In this document: positions 12,827-12,834 of the stretch, piece by piece | Layout: every line of letters starts with the position of its first letter | Numbering within the stretch: the first letter of the stretch is position 1 | NCBI GenBank assembly: GCA_025356695.1 | Contig: JANXSE010000326.1 | Span: 1 to 12,834, forward strand | Origin: Betaproteobacteria bacterium | GTDB lineage: Bacteria; Pseudomonadota; Gammaproteobacteria; Burkholderiales; SG8-41 | Direction: 5' to 3' | Length of the DNA stretch: 12,834 nucleotides | The notes under the pieces: model-generated | Database searches by the model: none | Seen by the model: the letters and a program-made list of their open reading frames with translations, nothing else | What the model was told of the DNA's origin: nothing | Translations under genes and position numbers: made by a program

Positions 12827-12834
12827 ACAAATAT

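Noticed and set aside
12603..12830. Minus-strand 75-codon open reading frame at the right end
   Set aside because: It lies wholly in the nested palindromic repeats and its translation is the repeat-type peptide, with no start signals.

Overview
The window is GC-rich, densely coding DNA that fits a betaproteobacterium, probably of the Burkholderiales type. The grounds are the GC-biased third codon positions, the abundance of Bug/TctC-type periplasmic solute receptors, and the several families of C/G-rich palindromic intergenic repeats. I recognise ten complete genes and one gene cut by the left edge. No rRNA, tRNA, CRISPR array, transposase or phage gene was seen.

Left block (1-5238). A minus-strand run of closely spaced genes encodes a Bug-type receptor, an MmgE/PrpD-family protein, a TcuA-like FAD-dependent dehydrogenase and the start of an uncharacterised membrane protein. 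A LysR-type regulator is transcribed divergently from it. This looks like a locally regulated uptake and catabolism operon for a di- or tricarboxylic acid or a similar organic acid. The substrate cannot be read from sequence.

Middle block (5408-10385, plus strand). Three paralogous Bug receptors overlap stop-to-start. They are followed by a cysteine-rich protein I do not recognise and by a small selenoprotein of the UGSC family. The selenoprotein has an in-frame UGA at codon 95, in the context Ala-Sec-Gly-Ser-Cys, and reads on for 81 more codons with no other interruption. Ordinary gene calling would split or truncate it. The UGSC motif, its flanks and its neighbours suggest a selenium-dependent redox enzyme tied to the organic-acid uptake module; this is inference.

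Right block (10602-12558). Two more Bug receptors are transcribed divergently with only 22 bases between their start codons. That makes six receptors in 12.8 kb, with no TctA and no recognisable TctB seen here.

The intergenic gaps are filled with palindromic repeats of several families: CCCTCCCC/GGGGAGGG and CCTTCCCC/GGGGAAGG types, CCCTCACCCC types, a TGAGCYTGTCGAA type, ATTCCCGC-TTTC-GCGGGAAT, GTAGRGTGCGC types, and CCCGGAA-TTCCGGG. Two receptor genes carry such repeats inside their signal-peptide coding region. A large nested inverted-repeat element closes the window.
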